In this document: positions 12,240 through 23,208 of the stretch, piece after piece | Position numbering within the stretch: position 1 is the stretch's first letter | Layout of the letters: each line of letters opens with the position of its first letter | Assembly: GCF_002288925.2 (NCBI RefSeq) | Contig: NW_022098004.1 | Location: 14,208,581-14,272,580 of the forward strand | Source of the DNA: Delphinapterus leucas | Lineage: Eukaryota; Chordata; Mammalia; Artiodactyla; Monodontidae | Direction: 5' to 3' | DNA: 64,000 nucleotides | Position numbers and translations under genes: made by a program | Notes under the pieces: generated by a model | Seen by the model: only the letters and a program-made list of their open reading frames with translations | Told to the model about the DNA's origin: nothing | Databases searched by the model: none

Positions 12240-12980
12240 CTTTGGGCGAGGAGCACCCAAGACCTAGTTTCCTCCGGTGAAAGTGAGTCCCAAGCTCCAT
12301 TCGAACGGCCCGGTCCCTGACCCGGAGGAACTTCAGTTCCAGCCCCTGCCTAACCCACTGGAAAGTCGAAGGAGGACCCGGGCTCGGAACCAGGGCCTGG
12401 ATTACCTTCGCTCACGCCCACCTCAGCCCCCAGAGTCTACAGAGGCTGCGCTTCACTCCCTCTCCTCACTCGAGGAGGGCATTCTCCACTTCCGCTCGTG
12501 GGGATGATTTCCGGGAGCGTCGCTCCTTCAGGCCTTTTGTGTCTCCGACACAGGGAAGGGAGGTGCCGCGCCGGGAGGCCGGAAAGGAGGCAGGGACCTG
12601 CCCTCCTTACTCTAGTGCTGCAGGACACGCGGAGCACAAGCACTCCTCCAGGATGCGCCGCCGCCGAAAGTCGGCAGACCGCGGCCCGAGAGCCCGGACA
12701 CACGCTCGCGCATGCGCCTCAAGGCCCGGCTGGCGTCACACGTCAACGTTACGCACGCCGGCGACTCTCACAGCGCCGAGACCTCGGCTCTCTAGGTTTC
12801 GCTTCTCCGCAGGTGCAGAAGCTGGGAAACTCCAGCCTCCCGCCCCAAGGCTGCTATGGCAACTGCGCGCACAGGCGGAGCGTCCTTTGGCCCTGCTCCC
12901 TCGAGGTGGAGGCGTGGGATGGGGCGGGGCCAACCTGTCCGGGACACGCTGGCCCCGCCCACCTGGGCCCTGGGCAGAGG
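12240..12980 (-). promoter_or_regulatory. CMTR2: CpG-island promoter, probably of CMTR2
   Basis: The only long CpG-rich block in the window, with roughly sixty CpGs in about 740 bp against almost none in the flanks. It has no TATA box. It contains a perfect NRF1 palindrome, paired CGTCA half-sites (12735-12750), ETS-like CTTCCG/TTCCGG cores (about 12490-12512) and GC boxes (ggggcgggg, ccccgccc near 12917-12960). It lies 3.4-4.1 kb upstream of the CMTR2 coding exon, matching the compact human gene. A plausible first-exon donor on the minus strand is AAG|GTAATC with the intron starting at 12405. CpG islands of this kind often fire in both directions, but no divergent gene is recognisable. The open frames across this block are GC-composition artefacts. 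Confidence 0.8.
12708..12717. promoter_or_regulatory. NRF1 binding site
   Basis: A perfect GCGCATGCGC palindrome in the centre of the CpG island. This is the consensus of NRF1, which drives many housekeeping CpG-island promoters. Binding is inferred from the motif. Confidence 0.7.
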
Positions 12981-13029
12981 TTTTCTTTTGCCGTTGGGTA
13001 GAACTGAACTCCTAGTACTGCTTGACTTC

Positions 13030-13280
13030 AAACTGGTGCTCAGAAGAACATGAGAAAAGCCAAGCTAGGGAAACTACGAAATAACACTCTGTTATCATAA
13101 CATACATATATTTATAAACCTATAAGAAAAGATAACCTCAGAAGAAAAATGGGAGATTTGAACAGGCCATCCAAAACAGTAATATAGCCAATAAGGATAT
13201 AGTACAAAGCTGTTTAACTTTTTAAAAAATAATTAGAAATGTTTTCTTTTCACTCAACTTAGCAAAGATTTTAAAAGATC
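13030..13280. other. No gene seen beside CpG island
   Basis: AT-rich sequence just outside the CpG island. A divergent transcript would start through here, but no open frame or RNA gene is visible. Confidence 0.5.
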
Positions 13281-13620
13281 GATAATAGCTACTTTTGGTG
13301 AGAATGTGGAGAAACAGGTTTACATACTGTGAGGGAGAGTGAAAATTGGTACTACCTTACAAAATGGCCTTGCACCTTAGCCCAGCTATTCCCACTCCTA
13401 GCAATTTATCTTTAGAAAACAAACAACTGGCACTCACTTTGGACAAAATGTTTATTACAGCACCTTAATTACATCAATAACAAAACCTGGTTACTCTAAA
13501 TGTCTGCTATAAGGAAATTAAATTCTTTATGGTACATCCATATAATGAAATACTATGCAGCCATTAATAGGCCATATGTGCCAACAGTATTGTATGAAAA
13601 TAGAATATAGAACTGTGTGT
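13281..13620 (+). repeat. Old LINE-1 ORF2 end fragment
   Basis: Contains decayed L1M sequence ('gtgagaatgtggagaaacaggt', 'ggtacatccatataatgaaatactatgcagcc') with stops in all frames. Confidence 0.7.
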
Positions 13621-13640
13621 AGAGTTTGATCCATTTATGT

Positions 13641-13722
13641 AATATATATATACACACATATATATGTATATATACACATACATGTATGTGTATATATATG
13701 TCGATGTATGTATGTGTGTATA

Positions 13723-13766
<44 letters not shown>

Positions 13767-13767
13767 T
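13641..13767. repeat. TA/TATG/CA microsatellite
   Basis: About 125 bp of alternating pyrimidine-purine sequence (TA, TG, CA units). The apparent peptides rich in Y, I, T and H read in several frames here are artefacts. Confidence 0.95.
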
Positions 13768-13789
13768 TTTTTACAAGTCTTCCAGGACA

Positions 13790-14050
13790 TGCATCAGTGG
13801 AGAAAAAAGTCTTTTCAAAAAAATGGACATTTGGATATCTATATGGAAAAAACTCTATTTGGACTCTTACCTCACATAAGAAAAATAGATTTCATTTGGA
13901 TTGCCAATCTACATTTTAAGGATCAAACAATAACTCTTTTAGCAGAAAATATAAGAGGACATCTTCGTAACCTTTAAATAGGCAAAAAGTTTATAACAGG
14001 ATGGAAAAAGCACTAATCATAAAGAAAAAAATATATAAATTGAACTACAT
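13790..14050 (+). repeat. Old LINE-1 ORF2 fragment (left of SINE)
   Basis: Degenerate L1 ORF2 C-terminal region ('aataggcaaaaagtttataacaggatggaaaaagcactaatcataaag'). It continues after the SINE at 14285. Confidence 0.65.
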
Positions 14051-14066
14051 TAAAATTAAGAATGTT

Positions 14067-14269
14067 GGGCTTCCCTGGTGGCGCAGTGATTGAGAGTCCG
14101 CCCGCCGATAGGGGGCACGCGGGTTCATGCCCCGGTCCGGGAGGATCCCACATGCCGCAGAGCGGCTGGGCCCGTGAGCCATGGCCGCTGAGCCTGCGCG
14201 TCCGGAGCCTGTGCTCCGCAACGGGAGAGGCCGCAACAGTGAGAGGCCCGCGTACCGCAAAAGAAAAAA
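14067..14269 (+). mobile_element. CHR-type SINE, short form, young
   Basis: Complete short-form SINE with an A-rich tail, flanked by a perfect 15-bp direct repeat aaaattaagaatgtt at 14052-14066 and 14270-14284. It inserted into an old L1. Confidence 0.97.
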
Positions 14270-14284
14270 AAAATTAAGAATGTT

Positions 14285-14640
14285 TATTCATCATAAGACA
14301 GCACTGAGAGTGAAGAGGCAACCTATAGAGTGAGAGAAGATATTTACCATACGAATATGTGACAAAGGACTTGTATCCAGAGTATATAACTCCTACAAAT
14401 AAATGAGAAAAGATGTCCCAGTGGAAAAATGGGCAAAGACCAGAAAAAAACTTCAAAAAGATGGTATCCAAAAGGCCAATAAACATATGAAAAGATGCTT
14501 GACCTCATGTTTTGGGGAAAATGTAAACAAAACCCAAAATGAAATACAATTACACATCTACTAGCTAAAATGAAACACTGAAAATATAATTGTTGGAGAG
14601 TTTGAGGGATGACCAATGGAAAGCTATTTGTAAGAAAAAG
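14285..14640 (+). repeat. Old LINE-1 ORF2 fragment (right of SINE)
   Basis: Continues the L1 interrupted at 14050 ('aggacttgtatccagagtatataactcctacaaataaatgag', 'gaaaaatgggcaaagacc', 'ggccaataaacatatgaaaagatgc'). Confidence 0.7.
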
Positions 14641-14664
14641 ATCTTCCAAACTCACGGGTTGTTT

Positions 14665-14870
14665 GCCTTTTTCAATTTTTTCGAGGTATAATATATACCA
14701 TCAAATGTTCAGATCTTAAGTGTACTACTCAACCATTTTTGCCAAAGGCCTATTAAATATTCCAGAAATTTCCCTTGAGCCCCTTCCCAATCTCCCACTG
14801 CTTTCTAACACTATAGTTTAGTTTTGTCTGTTCTAGAATGTCATATAAACTCTATCATTACAGTTTATAA
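14665..14870 (-). repeat. Old LINE-1 (L1M) 3'UTR fragment
   Basis: Resembles the inverted L1M 3'UTR ('gaggtataatatataccatcaaatgttcagatcttaagtg', 'aatgtcatataaactctatcattacag'). Divergent copy. Confidence 0.55.
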
Positions 14871-15104
14871 TTTTTAGTTTCCAGCCCCTTTCCATTCAGT
14901 GTAATTTTTTTTTTATATTGTAGGGGAGAAAAAGAATCTTTCTCTTCTACCCTTCTAGGTTTTTGGCTGGGGCTCTGTAACAAAAGATATATTGACGAAA
15001 GAAAGGCATATAAATTTATTAATGCTTTTTGTGACATGGAAGCCTTCACAAGGAAATGAAGATCTGAAGAAACTGTTTTTACACTAGGATTTTGGGTTTG
15101 TTTG

Positions 15105-15442
15105 TTTTTTTTAATATATTTATTTATTTATTTACTTATTTTGGCTGCATTGGGTCTTCGTTGCTGTGCTTGGGTTTTCTCTAGTTGCGGTGAGCGGGGG
15201 CTACTCTTTGTTGCAGTGCGCGGGCTTCTCATTGCAGTGGCTTCTCTTGTTGCAGAGCACGGGCTCTAAGGTGTGCAGGCTTCAGTAGCTGTGCCTCGTG
15301 GGCTCTAGAGCGCAGGCTCAGTAGTTGTCGCACACGGGCTTTGTTGCTCCATGGCATGTGGGATCTTCCCGGACCAGGGCTCAAACCCATGTCCCCTGCC
15401 TTGGCAAGCAGATTCTTAACCACTGCACAACCAGGGAAGTCC
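15105..15442 (-). mobile_element. CHR-type SINE, long form
   Basis: Minus-strand copy with an A/T-rich tail (tatttatttatttattt) at the left and 'ccagggaagtcct' head at the right. Flanks show an imperfect direct repeat (tacactaggatttt near 15080, tatactaggttttt near 15443), so it is older than its neighbours. Confidence 0.93.
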
Positions 15443-15784
15443 TATACTAGGTTTTTATACTAGGACCTGAGTGTTTTTATATAGGTTTGATGAGAAGTGG
15501 AAAGTCGTGGGAAAATGTGACAAATGAGTATGAGCTAAGAGTGGCAAACTGGGGGAAATTTAGCAAGGTACGTTCATTTAAATTCCTGTTGGAGTCCTTC
15601 CATCTTTGGAGATAAGGATGTTTCTTTCCTCCAGGCACAGAGAGGGCATCTCTCACACAAGGTTCTTATGACCTGCTTCAGAGCAAGGTCAGAGAGTCTT
15701 TCCTGCACCTACCATTTCTTAAATTCCTTTAGCTTAAAGTATTCAGTATGCCAAGACACCATATTTGGTGGTAGTGTGTTCTGA

Positions 15785-16280
15785 ACCCTGACAATAATCA
15801 TCCATGTTGTCTTCCGTATCTGTAGTTTGTTCCTTTTTATTGATAAGTAGTATGCCATTATATGGATAGACCACAGTTTAATTATCTATTCTCCTACTGA
15901 TGGACATCTGAGTTCTGTTTCCAGTTTGCGGCTATTAGGAATAAACCTGCTGTAAGCATTCCAGTACAAGACATTTTGGTGAGCATATGTTTTCTTTACT
16001 CTTGGGTAAATACCTAGCCATCATATGGCTGTGTAATGAAGTAGATCAGGGTTTCTCAACCTTAGCATTATTGTCATTTTGAGAATCACCAAGGGAGATG
16101 TACGTGGAACTCTCCAAACAACCCCCAAACAGTTTTCTCAAGTGCTCGCACCATTTTACATCTCTACCCACAGTATGTGAGCATTCTGGTTGCTTCACAC
16201 CCTCACCAAATTTTGGTGTTGTGAATCGTTATTATTTTAGCTATTGGTGGGAAATGGCTGCTTTTTACATCTGATTCTTA
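15785..16280 (-). repeat. Old LINE-1 fragments with hAT end
   Basis: Inverted, decayed L1 ORF2/3' region ('tgataagtagtatgccattatatggatagaccacagtttaatta', 'ctcaccaaattttggtgttgtgaatc'). At 16048-16085 'cagggtttctcaaccttagcattattgtcattttga' resembles the terminal part of a MER-type hAT element. Confidence 0.55.
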
Positions 16281-16464
16281 ATAAATAGTAATTAAAAACT
16301 AAAAGCTGTGGATATTGTTCTTTCATGGGACCAAAGACTAGATAAAGGATATGTAATCTCTTAAACACAATCACTATGTTCCCCAAAGTTTATAAATATA
16401 ATCAGGAATATTCCAAATAACAAAGCTTATAGTGAGCCTGTCTTTACTAAAATAATCACAACAT

Positions 16465-16558
16465 TAACATTTTTTGAGTACATATTATGCGCTAAGCGCT
16501 GAAAACTGCCGTTTTTCATTTCCTTGTCTCAACAGCTGTATGAGGTCAATATATGTAT
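16465..16558 (-). repeat. MIR, left part (split by SINE)
   Basis: Low-similarity inverted MIR 3' half ('gagtacatattatgcgctaagcgctgaaaa', 'caacagctgtatgaggtcaat'). It resumes after the SINE at 16789. Confidence 0.65.
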
Positions 16559-16570
16559 TGTCCCCATTTT

Positions 16571-16776
16571 TTTTTTTTTTTTTGCGGTATGCGGGCCTCT
16601 CACCACCGTGGCCCCTCCTGCCGCGGAGCACAGGCTCCGGACGCATAGGCCCAGAGGCCACGGCCCACGGGCCCAGCCGCTCCGCGGCACGCGGGATCCT
16701 CCCGGACTGGGGCACGAACCCGCGCCCCCTGCATCGGCAGGCAGACCCCCAACCACTGCGCCACCAAGGAAGCCCC
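16571..16776 (-). mobile_element. CHR-type SINE, short form, in a MIR
   Basis: Minus-strand copy with a T tail, flanked by the direct repeat tgtccccatttt at 16559-16570 and 16777-16788. That repeat is itself part of the MIR consensus 'ccccattttacagatgagg'. Confidence 0.96.
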
Positions 16777-16788
16777 TGTCCCCATTTT

Positions 16789-16905
16789 ATGAACAGGGAA
16801 ATCAAGGACCAAAGTGATTAAGCAATTTGCTGAAGGTCATGCAGTCAGTCAGCAGTGGAGTCAAGGTTTGGACCTAGGTCTGCCTGACTTCAAGGCCAAT
16901 CTGTT
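16789..16905 (-). repeat. MIR, right part
   Basis: Inverted MIR core: 'gaacagggaaatcaaggacc', 'gaaggtcatgcagtcagtcagcagtggagtcaaggtttgg', 'ctgcctgacttcaaggcc'. Confidence 0.85.
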
Positions 16906-17530
16906 CTGCAGAGAATTCCTAGAAATTGCCTCCAGTAATTTAAAAACAACTTTATAGTCCACATTCATGGCCAGAAATGCTTACAGTAGGCCAGTAATTT
17001 AATTTAAAAAAAAAAGATGAATTTTATTCATTTTGTCCTAAAAAGCAGGAAGGTAGATTGTCGCAAAGTTTTTGGAAAACATGAAATATAATGAATGAAT
17101 GAAATTAGTATTTAAACCTTTGCAAAGTTCAAAGAAAACAACCAGGCCTTGCACTAATGTATTTGCAAATTTGTATTAAAATGCAGTTATGTGAATGCAT
17201 TTAGTTTCAACTTTTTAAAATATATTTTGATGATCATACACAGTACCTGAGTGGAAGCTAGCTACAATTAGTTATTCTTTCCAGTTCCTGAGTGTTCCTT
17301 ATATTCAACTGGCATGACTACAACATAAGTAGCATCCAAGAATTGAAACAACTGGCTCCCTGGCCTCTACTCTGATTATAATTCTGTCAAAGCAAACAAA
17401 AACTAAACTGCTTCTGTGATCATTTATCACCAATCAACTTGCTGAGTCTCTAATTACATCCTCAGATTCTGTGAGGTGACAATGTACAAATCGTGGTTCC
17501 AAAACCCCAGAGGGAGTTTTCTGGGGTGAT
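16906..17530. other. No gene seen
   Basis: AT-rich, no recognised repeat, no credible open frame. Confidence 0.5.
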
Positions 17531-17930
17531 GGAAATGTTCTATATCTTGATAGGGGATTTAGGTTAAGAGGTATATGTATCTGTCAAAACTCATCAAATG
17601 GTACAATTCAGATTAGCATTTCACTAAGTATAAATTCTGCTTTAAAAAAAAAAAAGAGCCACAAATAAATATTGAGCTCTAGGTTAACCATTTGCATGCT
17701 GAAATGTTTAGGGGAGAAGTATACTACTACATCTGCCCCTTACTTTGAAATGCGCTACACATAAGATGGGTTGATGGATGGAGAAAAGGACGGATCGATG
17801 ATAAAGTGAGTATAGCAAAATGTTCACGACTGTAGAATCTAGGTGGTGGACACGTGGCTGTTCACTATATAATTCTTTCAGCTTTTCTCTTTTGAAATTT
17901 TTCATAATAAAATACTGGGGGAAATAAACA
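17531..17930 (+). repeat. Old LINE-1 3'UTR fragments
   Basis: 'gatggaaatgttctatatcttgatagggg' to 'gcatttcactaagtataaattctgcttt' and 'tataattctttcagcttttctcttttgaaatttttcataataaaa' are typical of L1M 3' ends. The two pieces are probably separate insertions. Confidence 0.6.
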
Positions 17931-19376
17931 GAGATTCACAGCATGAAAGGCAAAAATGGCATCTCTTTCCACTAAAAAACAAATAAATACATACAATGAG
18001 TATCTAGTACTTCCCATTAATGCAGTAAAGAGAGCCTCTAAGTGAGCTTTAGGTGAACAGCTTCGATTTGGTGAAGACCAAGTGAATGTCTTTATGGCTC
18101 AGTCATTTGACCCACTTACCTGACTTAGTGAACAGCATTCAGGCTTGGTTTTGACGATTACACAATCTTAAACTGTTCCTATTCTTTGTCACATAGTGCT
18201 CTGCTTCCTCTCTTCCTTCCACATGGAATGGACTTGTTGTTCAAAGGCAGCAAGCTAAGGGAACATTGACACTGAAATTTCAGAAGTCAATAAAGGTTAT
18301 AAACCTGATAATAAGTCTTCCAATTTCCCTCATGACGACCTTCCACTAGATCTTTAAATTGTATTCTGATCAAAATTCTCATGCAGCGCCTTAAACTGTC
18401 AAAATACAATGTTAAAAAGAGAAAATATAGTAAAAATTATAACCAATTTGTCTATTCAGCCATTGGTTAGAACTTGTACATGGCGGTATTTGTGGAAAAG
18501 TGCTTGAAAACAGCAGCCTATAGTCTATTTTTTTTCTTACTGTTTGGAAACTAAACAAAAATTATTAAAGCAAATCAACTAATTTTTAAGCATAAATGCA
18601 AGAATTTTAAATATCTGATCATTAAAGCAGTTTTTGTCTATCTTTGGTGCTGTAAACATAGCTAAACTTCATTCTGCATTTTAAAATATTCAGGACTAAA
18701 ACTCAATATGAAATGTCTTTCATAAAATTTATTTTTTAACAATTTATGTTTTTTTCTCATATAGTTAATTTAAAGTTAACTAAACAGAGTGAGTCACTTA
18801 CTAAAGGAAGAAAAGTCAAAATGCGTTTTTATATGTTATGAATAGCATTCAAGATTATATTTAAATGAACTTTAAAACAAGATTTATAATACAGTCATTG
18901 ATAATATGCTGACCTAAAATATGTTTTTACTTAAAATTAATTCTTTATTTTTGTAGAAATGACCAAAATGACTTTTTTTAAATGTAAGGGTTTAAGAGAG
19001 GATATATATTACCATGAGATGGTCTCAGGAGGTTAAAAAAAAAATTAGTTGGGAAACACTGACATGTGGAATAGAATACAAGACATGGCCCACCCTTGAA
19101 GCATTAAGCAATTCATTAAAGACACGATGTTAAAAAATAAATAACATTATACAACTAAGTACTGTATCGTACAGTACAGGTTAAGTGTTGTAGGAGTCTA
19201 AAGAAAGGGGGAACTAGTAATGAAAAGATAGGGGAAAGAGACTTTAATTTTTCCCTTAAAAGGATGTTATTATTTGGGGAGAGGGAAAATAACATAAGTG
19301 AAAAAACAGGGAAGAGGAAGGATAATTGCAGAAAAGGGACAGAAAGTTAATAAGATTAAAATGCTATATAGGTGGT
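17931..19376. other. No gene seen; AT-rich
   Basis: Long AT-rich stretch without a recognisable repeat, RNA gene or open frame. Confidence 0.5.
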
Positions 19377-19744
19377 ATCTTAGTTCAGGCTGCTATAACA
19401 AAATACCATTGACTGGGAATCTTAACCAATGGAAATTTGTTTCTCATGGTACTGGAGGCTGCGAAGTCTAAGATCAAGGTGTGGGCAGATATGGTTCCTG
19501 GTGAGGGCTCTCTTCCTGGCTTGCAGAAGGCTGCCTTCTCACTGTGTCCTCACAAGGCAGACAGAGAGTGAGCAAGCTCTCTGGTCTCTTCTTATAAGGG
19601 CACTAATCCCATCATGGGGACCCCCCTCTCATGAACTCATCTAAACCTAATTACCTCCAAAAGGCCCCACCTCCAAATACCATCACATTGAGGGGAAGGG
19701 CTTCAACATATGAATTTTGTGAGGACACAATTCAGTACACAGCA
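19377..19744 (-). mobile_element. MLT1-type MaLR solo LTR
   Basis: Full-length inverted MaLR LTR with the signature 'ggctgctataacaaaatacca', 'ggaggctgcgaagtctaagatcaaggtg', 'ccttctcactgtgtcctcac', 'cccacctccaaataccatcacattg', 'cttcaacatatgaattttg'. An ancient endogenous-retrovirus-like LTR without internal genes. Confidence 0.88.
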
Positions 19745-20134
19745 GGTAGTGAAGAACCAGAGTATAGAGGACAATTGAAGCCAGACTGAGGTGCCAGAAT
19801 CTGCAGCAATAGAACATGGTCAAGAAGAAAAGAAATAACTAAGTTTGGTTCTTAGAGAGTTAGGGATGGTAGAGGAATAGCCAAGCAGAAATATCCTGGA
19901 GGGAGTTTGAAATCAATGGGTGGCTGAAATTCAGGTGAGAAAACTGAACTGAGGTAACACTCAACCCAGTGAATTTTTAAGTACTTTGTTATTATTTATT
20001 ATTAACATCCATTGTGATACTTCATTCAGAAGTGAAATCCATACCAAAAGTTGTTAAAAGCACTAGCCCTGGGGATTCTTTCTGTTAACAGCTCACCTAA
20101 CACTGTCCCTCCTTGGGCTCAATACGGCTTCTCT

Positions 20135-20320
20135 TTTTGAACGGTTAAGCATATCAGCTCTAGCATCTGAGCGCCTAGATTAAAATCTTCATCTAGAGCT
20201 CTGTGACCTCGGGCAAGAAAAATCTCCAAGGGTCTCACTGAGGATTAACAAATAAATGTAAAGTGCTTAGTACAGGGTTTTTGCACTTAGCCCATATCTG
20301 ACAAATGTTAGCTGCTCCTG
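20135..20320 (+). repeat. MIR SINE
   Basis: 'gctctagcatctgagcgcctagattaaaatc', 'tctgtgacctcgggcaag', 'aggattaacaaataaatgtaaagtgcttagtac' follow the MIR consensus. Confidence 0.75.
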
Positions 20321-20719
20321 AAAAATGTCTATTCTTTTCTGGAAGATAGGGTGCTAAATTCAGGCCCTCCTTGCAGTGTTCCTTCTTTTGCTGTTTCTTT
20401 TTTTATTCAAAATCCTTAATAGAGCAGGAGAGGAAAAGAGGGAGGGAGACTAAGGAAGAGAAAGGGAAAACTGAGAAGACAATTGAGACCAAATTATTTC
20501 ACATCTGTCACTGAGAAGCTGCCAGATGTATCTGCTTTCTGTCTTCAACAATTTGGGCAGGTTTTAAAGAACAGAAAGAGGGCCAGCTGTAAAATGAATA
20601 AGCACATGAATCAACATGGCTGCATCTCGAAAACAGTGTAGAATGATAAAGGCAAGTGGCAGCAGTTTTACATTGCTTTACCATTGGTGTAATGTTTAAA
20701 AACACACGTAACAATTCTG

Positions 20720-21010
20720 TTTAATGTTTATTGATACAAACATAGTAAAAATATAAAAACACAGATGAGGAGGATGCACACTATAACTTCCAGAGAGTGG
20801 TAAGCTCTGGGAACACAGAAGGGATGGGAAAGAAGCACAAAAGGGACCTCGACTGTATCTGTAATGTTTTTATTCTTTTTATTAAGCACTGAAGCAGTGG
20901 CAAAATATTAGCACTTTAAAAATCTAGGTAGTAGATACATGGGTGTTATATTATTCTCATTACTTCTTTGAATGTCTGAAATATTCCCTAAAAATTTTAA
21001 ACATAAAAAA
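20720..21010. repeat. Probable old LINE-1 3' fragment
   Basis: Has L1M-like phrases ('gggtgttatattattctcattacttctttgaatgtctgaaatattccctaaaaatttt'). The family cannot be resolved by eye. Confidence 0.45.
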
Positions 21011-21334
21011 GAGGACAATCTGCCTCATTGTTAAATCCATTCAAACTCCCACACACTGTAGAAGTCGAGTTGTTCAGCTAAATCACATGTATGAATGATT
21101 TTCAGGAATGAGTCTGCTTCTCAGAATCAATTTGAAAAGAGTATAATGAATCTATTAAAAATAGGTTATGTTTTGTGTCATGTTTATGTTACCAAAAGAG
21201 ATTTCAAATTCTGATATCTCGGTTGAATTACACATACTACCATATTATTGAGTTTTTCTTTCATTTTATTCAATTAACAGTTGATAGTAAGACCACATTA
21301 CAATTTGGGGGTGCTTTGTAATTAACAGATTGGT

Positions 21335-21385
21335 TGTGTATACCTTAAGATTGTATATACCTTAAGAGTGTGTATACCTTAAGAT
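21335..21385 (+). repeat. 17-bp tandem repeat, three copies
   Basis: Three adjacent 17-mers: tgtgtataccttaagat, tgtatataccttaagag, tgtgtataccttaagat. Copies 1 and 3 are identical and copy 2 differs at two bases. Each unit contains the palindrome CTTAAG, and copies 1 and 3 also GTATAC. Confidence 0.95.
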
Positions 21386-21679
21386 CACCAATGGGTTTCA
21401 TCACAGGGGCAAACCCTGATTGATGGTGGCTGCCTAGAGTGCTGTGTTGAGCCAATTGTGAAACAATATCTGGGCTCCACTGGACAGGCAACAATCACCT
21501 AGGGAGGTATGTCAAGGGCAGAGTGGTAGAATGGGGCCCTGTGTGTCCCACTGATACTCCTGACACTTTCCTGATTCTCCTTCTGCCTCTCTCACTGTTT
21601 TTTCTCCATCTACCTTCACCTACCCCTTCTATCTTGGTGCTTCCAAGAATTTCCCCTCCCTCATTCCCCTTGATCTTCA

Positions 21680-22000
21680 CTCAGCCTGCAACAGTCCCTG
21701 GCTGATTTCATCTTCATCCACAGCAGCCCTACATGCTGATGAGTTCCTCCTCTTCTGTTTACCTGTGAAGCCTTCCCAGGTCCATCTGGGCCAGGTGAGA
21801 CACCCGCGCCCCGCTTTCATCCCCATGGCATGCACAGAGCATTTATCTCTCAGTATTCCAACTATTTGTTTACCCATCTATCTCTGCTGTTGGGCTTTGA
21901 AAGAACAAGCCTGGGTCTTATTGATCTCTGCACTCCCAGCTTCTGGCACACAGTGAGCAATCAATAAATGTTTGTTAAATGAAAGAATGATTTAATGAAT
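21680..22000 (+). repeat. L2 LINE 3' end
   Basis: 'cctgtgaagccttcccagg', 'gatctctgcactcccagcttctggcacacagtgagcaatcaataaatgtttgttaaatgaa' match the L2 3' end. Confidence 0.85.
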
Positions 22001-22095
22001 GGTGTCCTTATTTTGCAGAAAAGGAAACAGACTCAGAAGTTGGGGTTTTCTCAAGGTTTTCCTTCCTCCAAAACATCCCCATCTTTCCTCTAGAA

Positions 22096-22302
22096 CAGAG
22101 GTTGACAAACATTTTCTGTAAAAAAGCCAGATAGTAAATATTTTCAGCTTTGTGGGCCATAAGGCCGCTGTCACAACCATTTAACTCTGATGTTGTAGCT
22201 GGAAAGCAAACATAGACATGGCTGTATTGAAATACAATTTTGTTACAAAAGCAGGCAGTAGGCCAGATTTGGCCCATAGGCCATAGCTTGGGGACCTTGC
22301 TG
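22096..22302 (+). mobile_element. Non-autonomous hAT/MER element, copy 1
   Basis: 'cagaggttgacaaacattttctgtaaaaaagccagatagtaaatattttcagctttgtgggcc' through 'gccagatttggcccataggccatagcttgggg'. The ends are near-inverted repeats, as in nonautonomous mammalian hAT (MER) elements. No transposase. Confidence 0.8.
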
Positions 22303-22592
22303 TAGAAGATGGTAAAATAGACACTCCTATGTCTCTGGTTCCTTCACTGAACATCCTCTCTGCCTCAACCCAAATCCCAGAATCCTGATTCCAGTGTATC
22401 CATAGTCCCTGTTGGAGTTAGGTCAACAATCCCTTCATACCTCCAAACCAAGGAGTTGAGGAAGGCTTATGAGAAAACTGGCCGCAAAGCTGGGATCAGA
22501 AGGGAGGAGAGGACCTTGTTGACAATGGCTCTCAATAGACCTAGAGGAATCCAAGCCCAACTGATCCACATCCTCCTTGATCACTTGTTTTG

Positions 22593-22815
22593 GGTTTTTT
22601 TTCTTTGTTTGTTTGTTTGTTTTTCGGTACGCGGGCCTCTCACTGTTGCGGCCTCTCCTGTTGCGGAGCACAGGCTCCGGACGCGCAGGCTCAGCAGCCA
22701 TGGCTCACGGGCCCAGCCGCTCCGCGGCATGTGGGATCTTCCCGGACCGGGGCACAAACCCGCGTCCCCTGCATCGGCAGGCAGACTCTCAACCACTAGG
22801 CCACCAGGGAAGCCC
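22593..22815 (-). mobile_element. CHR-type SINE, short form
   Basis: Minus-strand copy with a (TTTG)n-type tail at the left. Flanked by the 11-bp direct repeat cacttgttttg at 22582-22592 and 22816-22826. Confidence 0.96.
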
Positions 22816-22989
22816 CACTTGTTTTGTTTTTGTATCCATTCAGCCAGTCTGTGTCTTTGGGTTGGAGAACTTAATCCATGATCACTCATTTTTGAATCAC
22901 CTTAACATTTCGAAATGAAAAGAGGTCCATTTCTTGGGTACAGTGGACAAAGAAGAAAGTGGAACGAATAACTCCTTTCTACTCCCCCA

Positions 22990-23198
22990 ACTCCCTTTCT
23001 GTGTTTCCAAATGACTAGTCTTTTTCTCTTCCAGAGACTACCTCAAACTTCTTCCACTCTTCTCATATTTCCTACCCTATCGTCCTCTCATTCACTGTCA
23101 GGAGATGACCTCATCTCCTCCTTCACAAAGGAAATAGAAACCATCAGAAGAGAACTCCTTCAGAATTCTGCCACTCATCCCAAACTTATCTGTACCCA
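22990..23198 (+). repeat. L2 LINE ORF2, 5' segment
   Basis: 'gagatgacctcatctcctccttcacaaaggaaatagaaaccatcagaagagaactcc' matches the L2 ORF2 region upstream of reverse transcriptase. The element resumes at 23764 after two insertions. Confidence 0.75.
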
Positions 23199-23208
23199 CT
23201 CTCTATTC

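Noticed and set aside
12437..13053. Several overlapping open frames of 65-167 codons on both strands in the CpG island
   Set aside because: GC-rich DNA is poor in stop codons; the frames overlap on both strands and show no domains. They are promoter sequence.
13553..13977. Y/I/H/T-rich peptides in multiple frames
   Set aside because: They are readings of the TA/TG/CA microsatellite.
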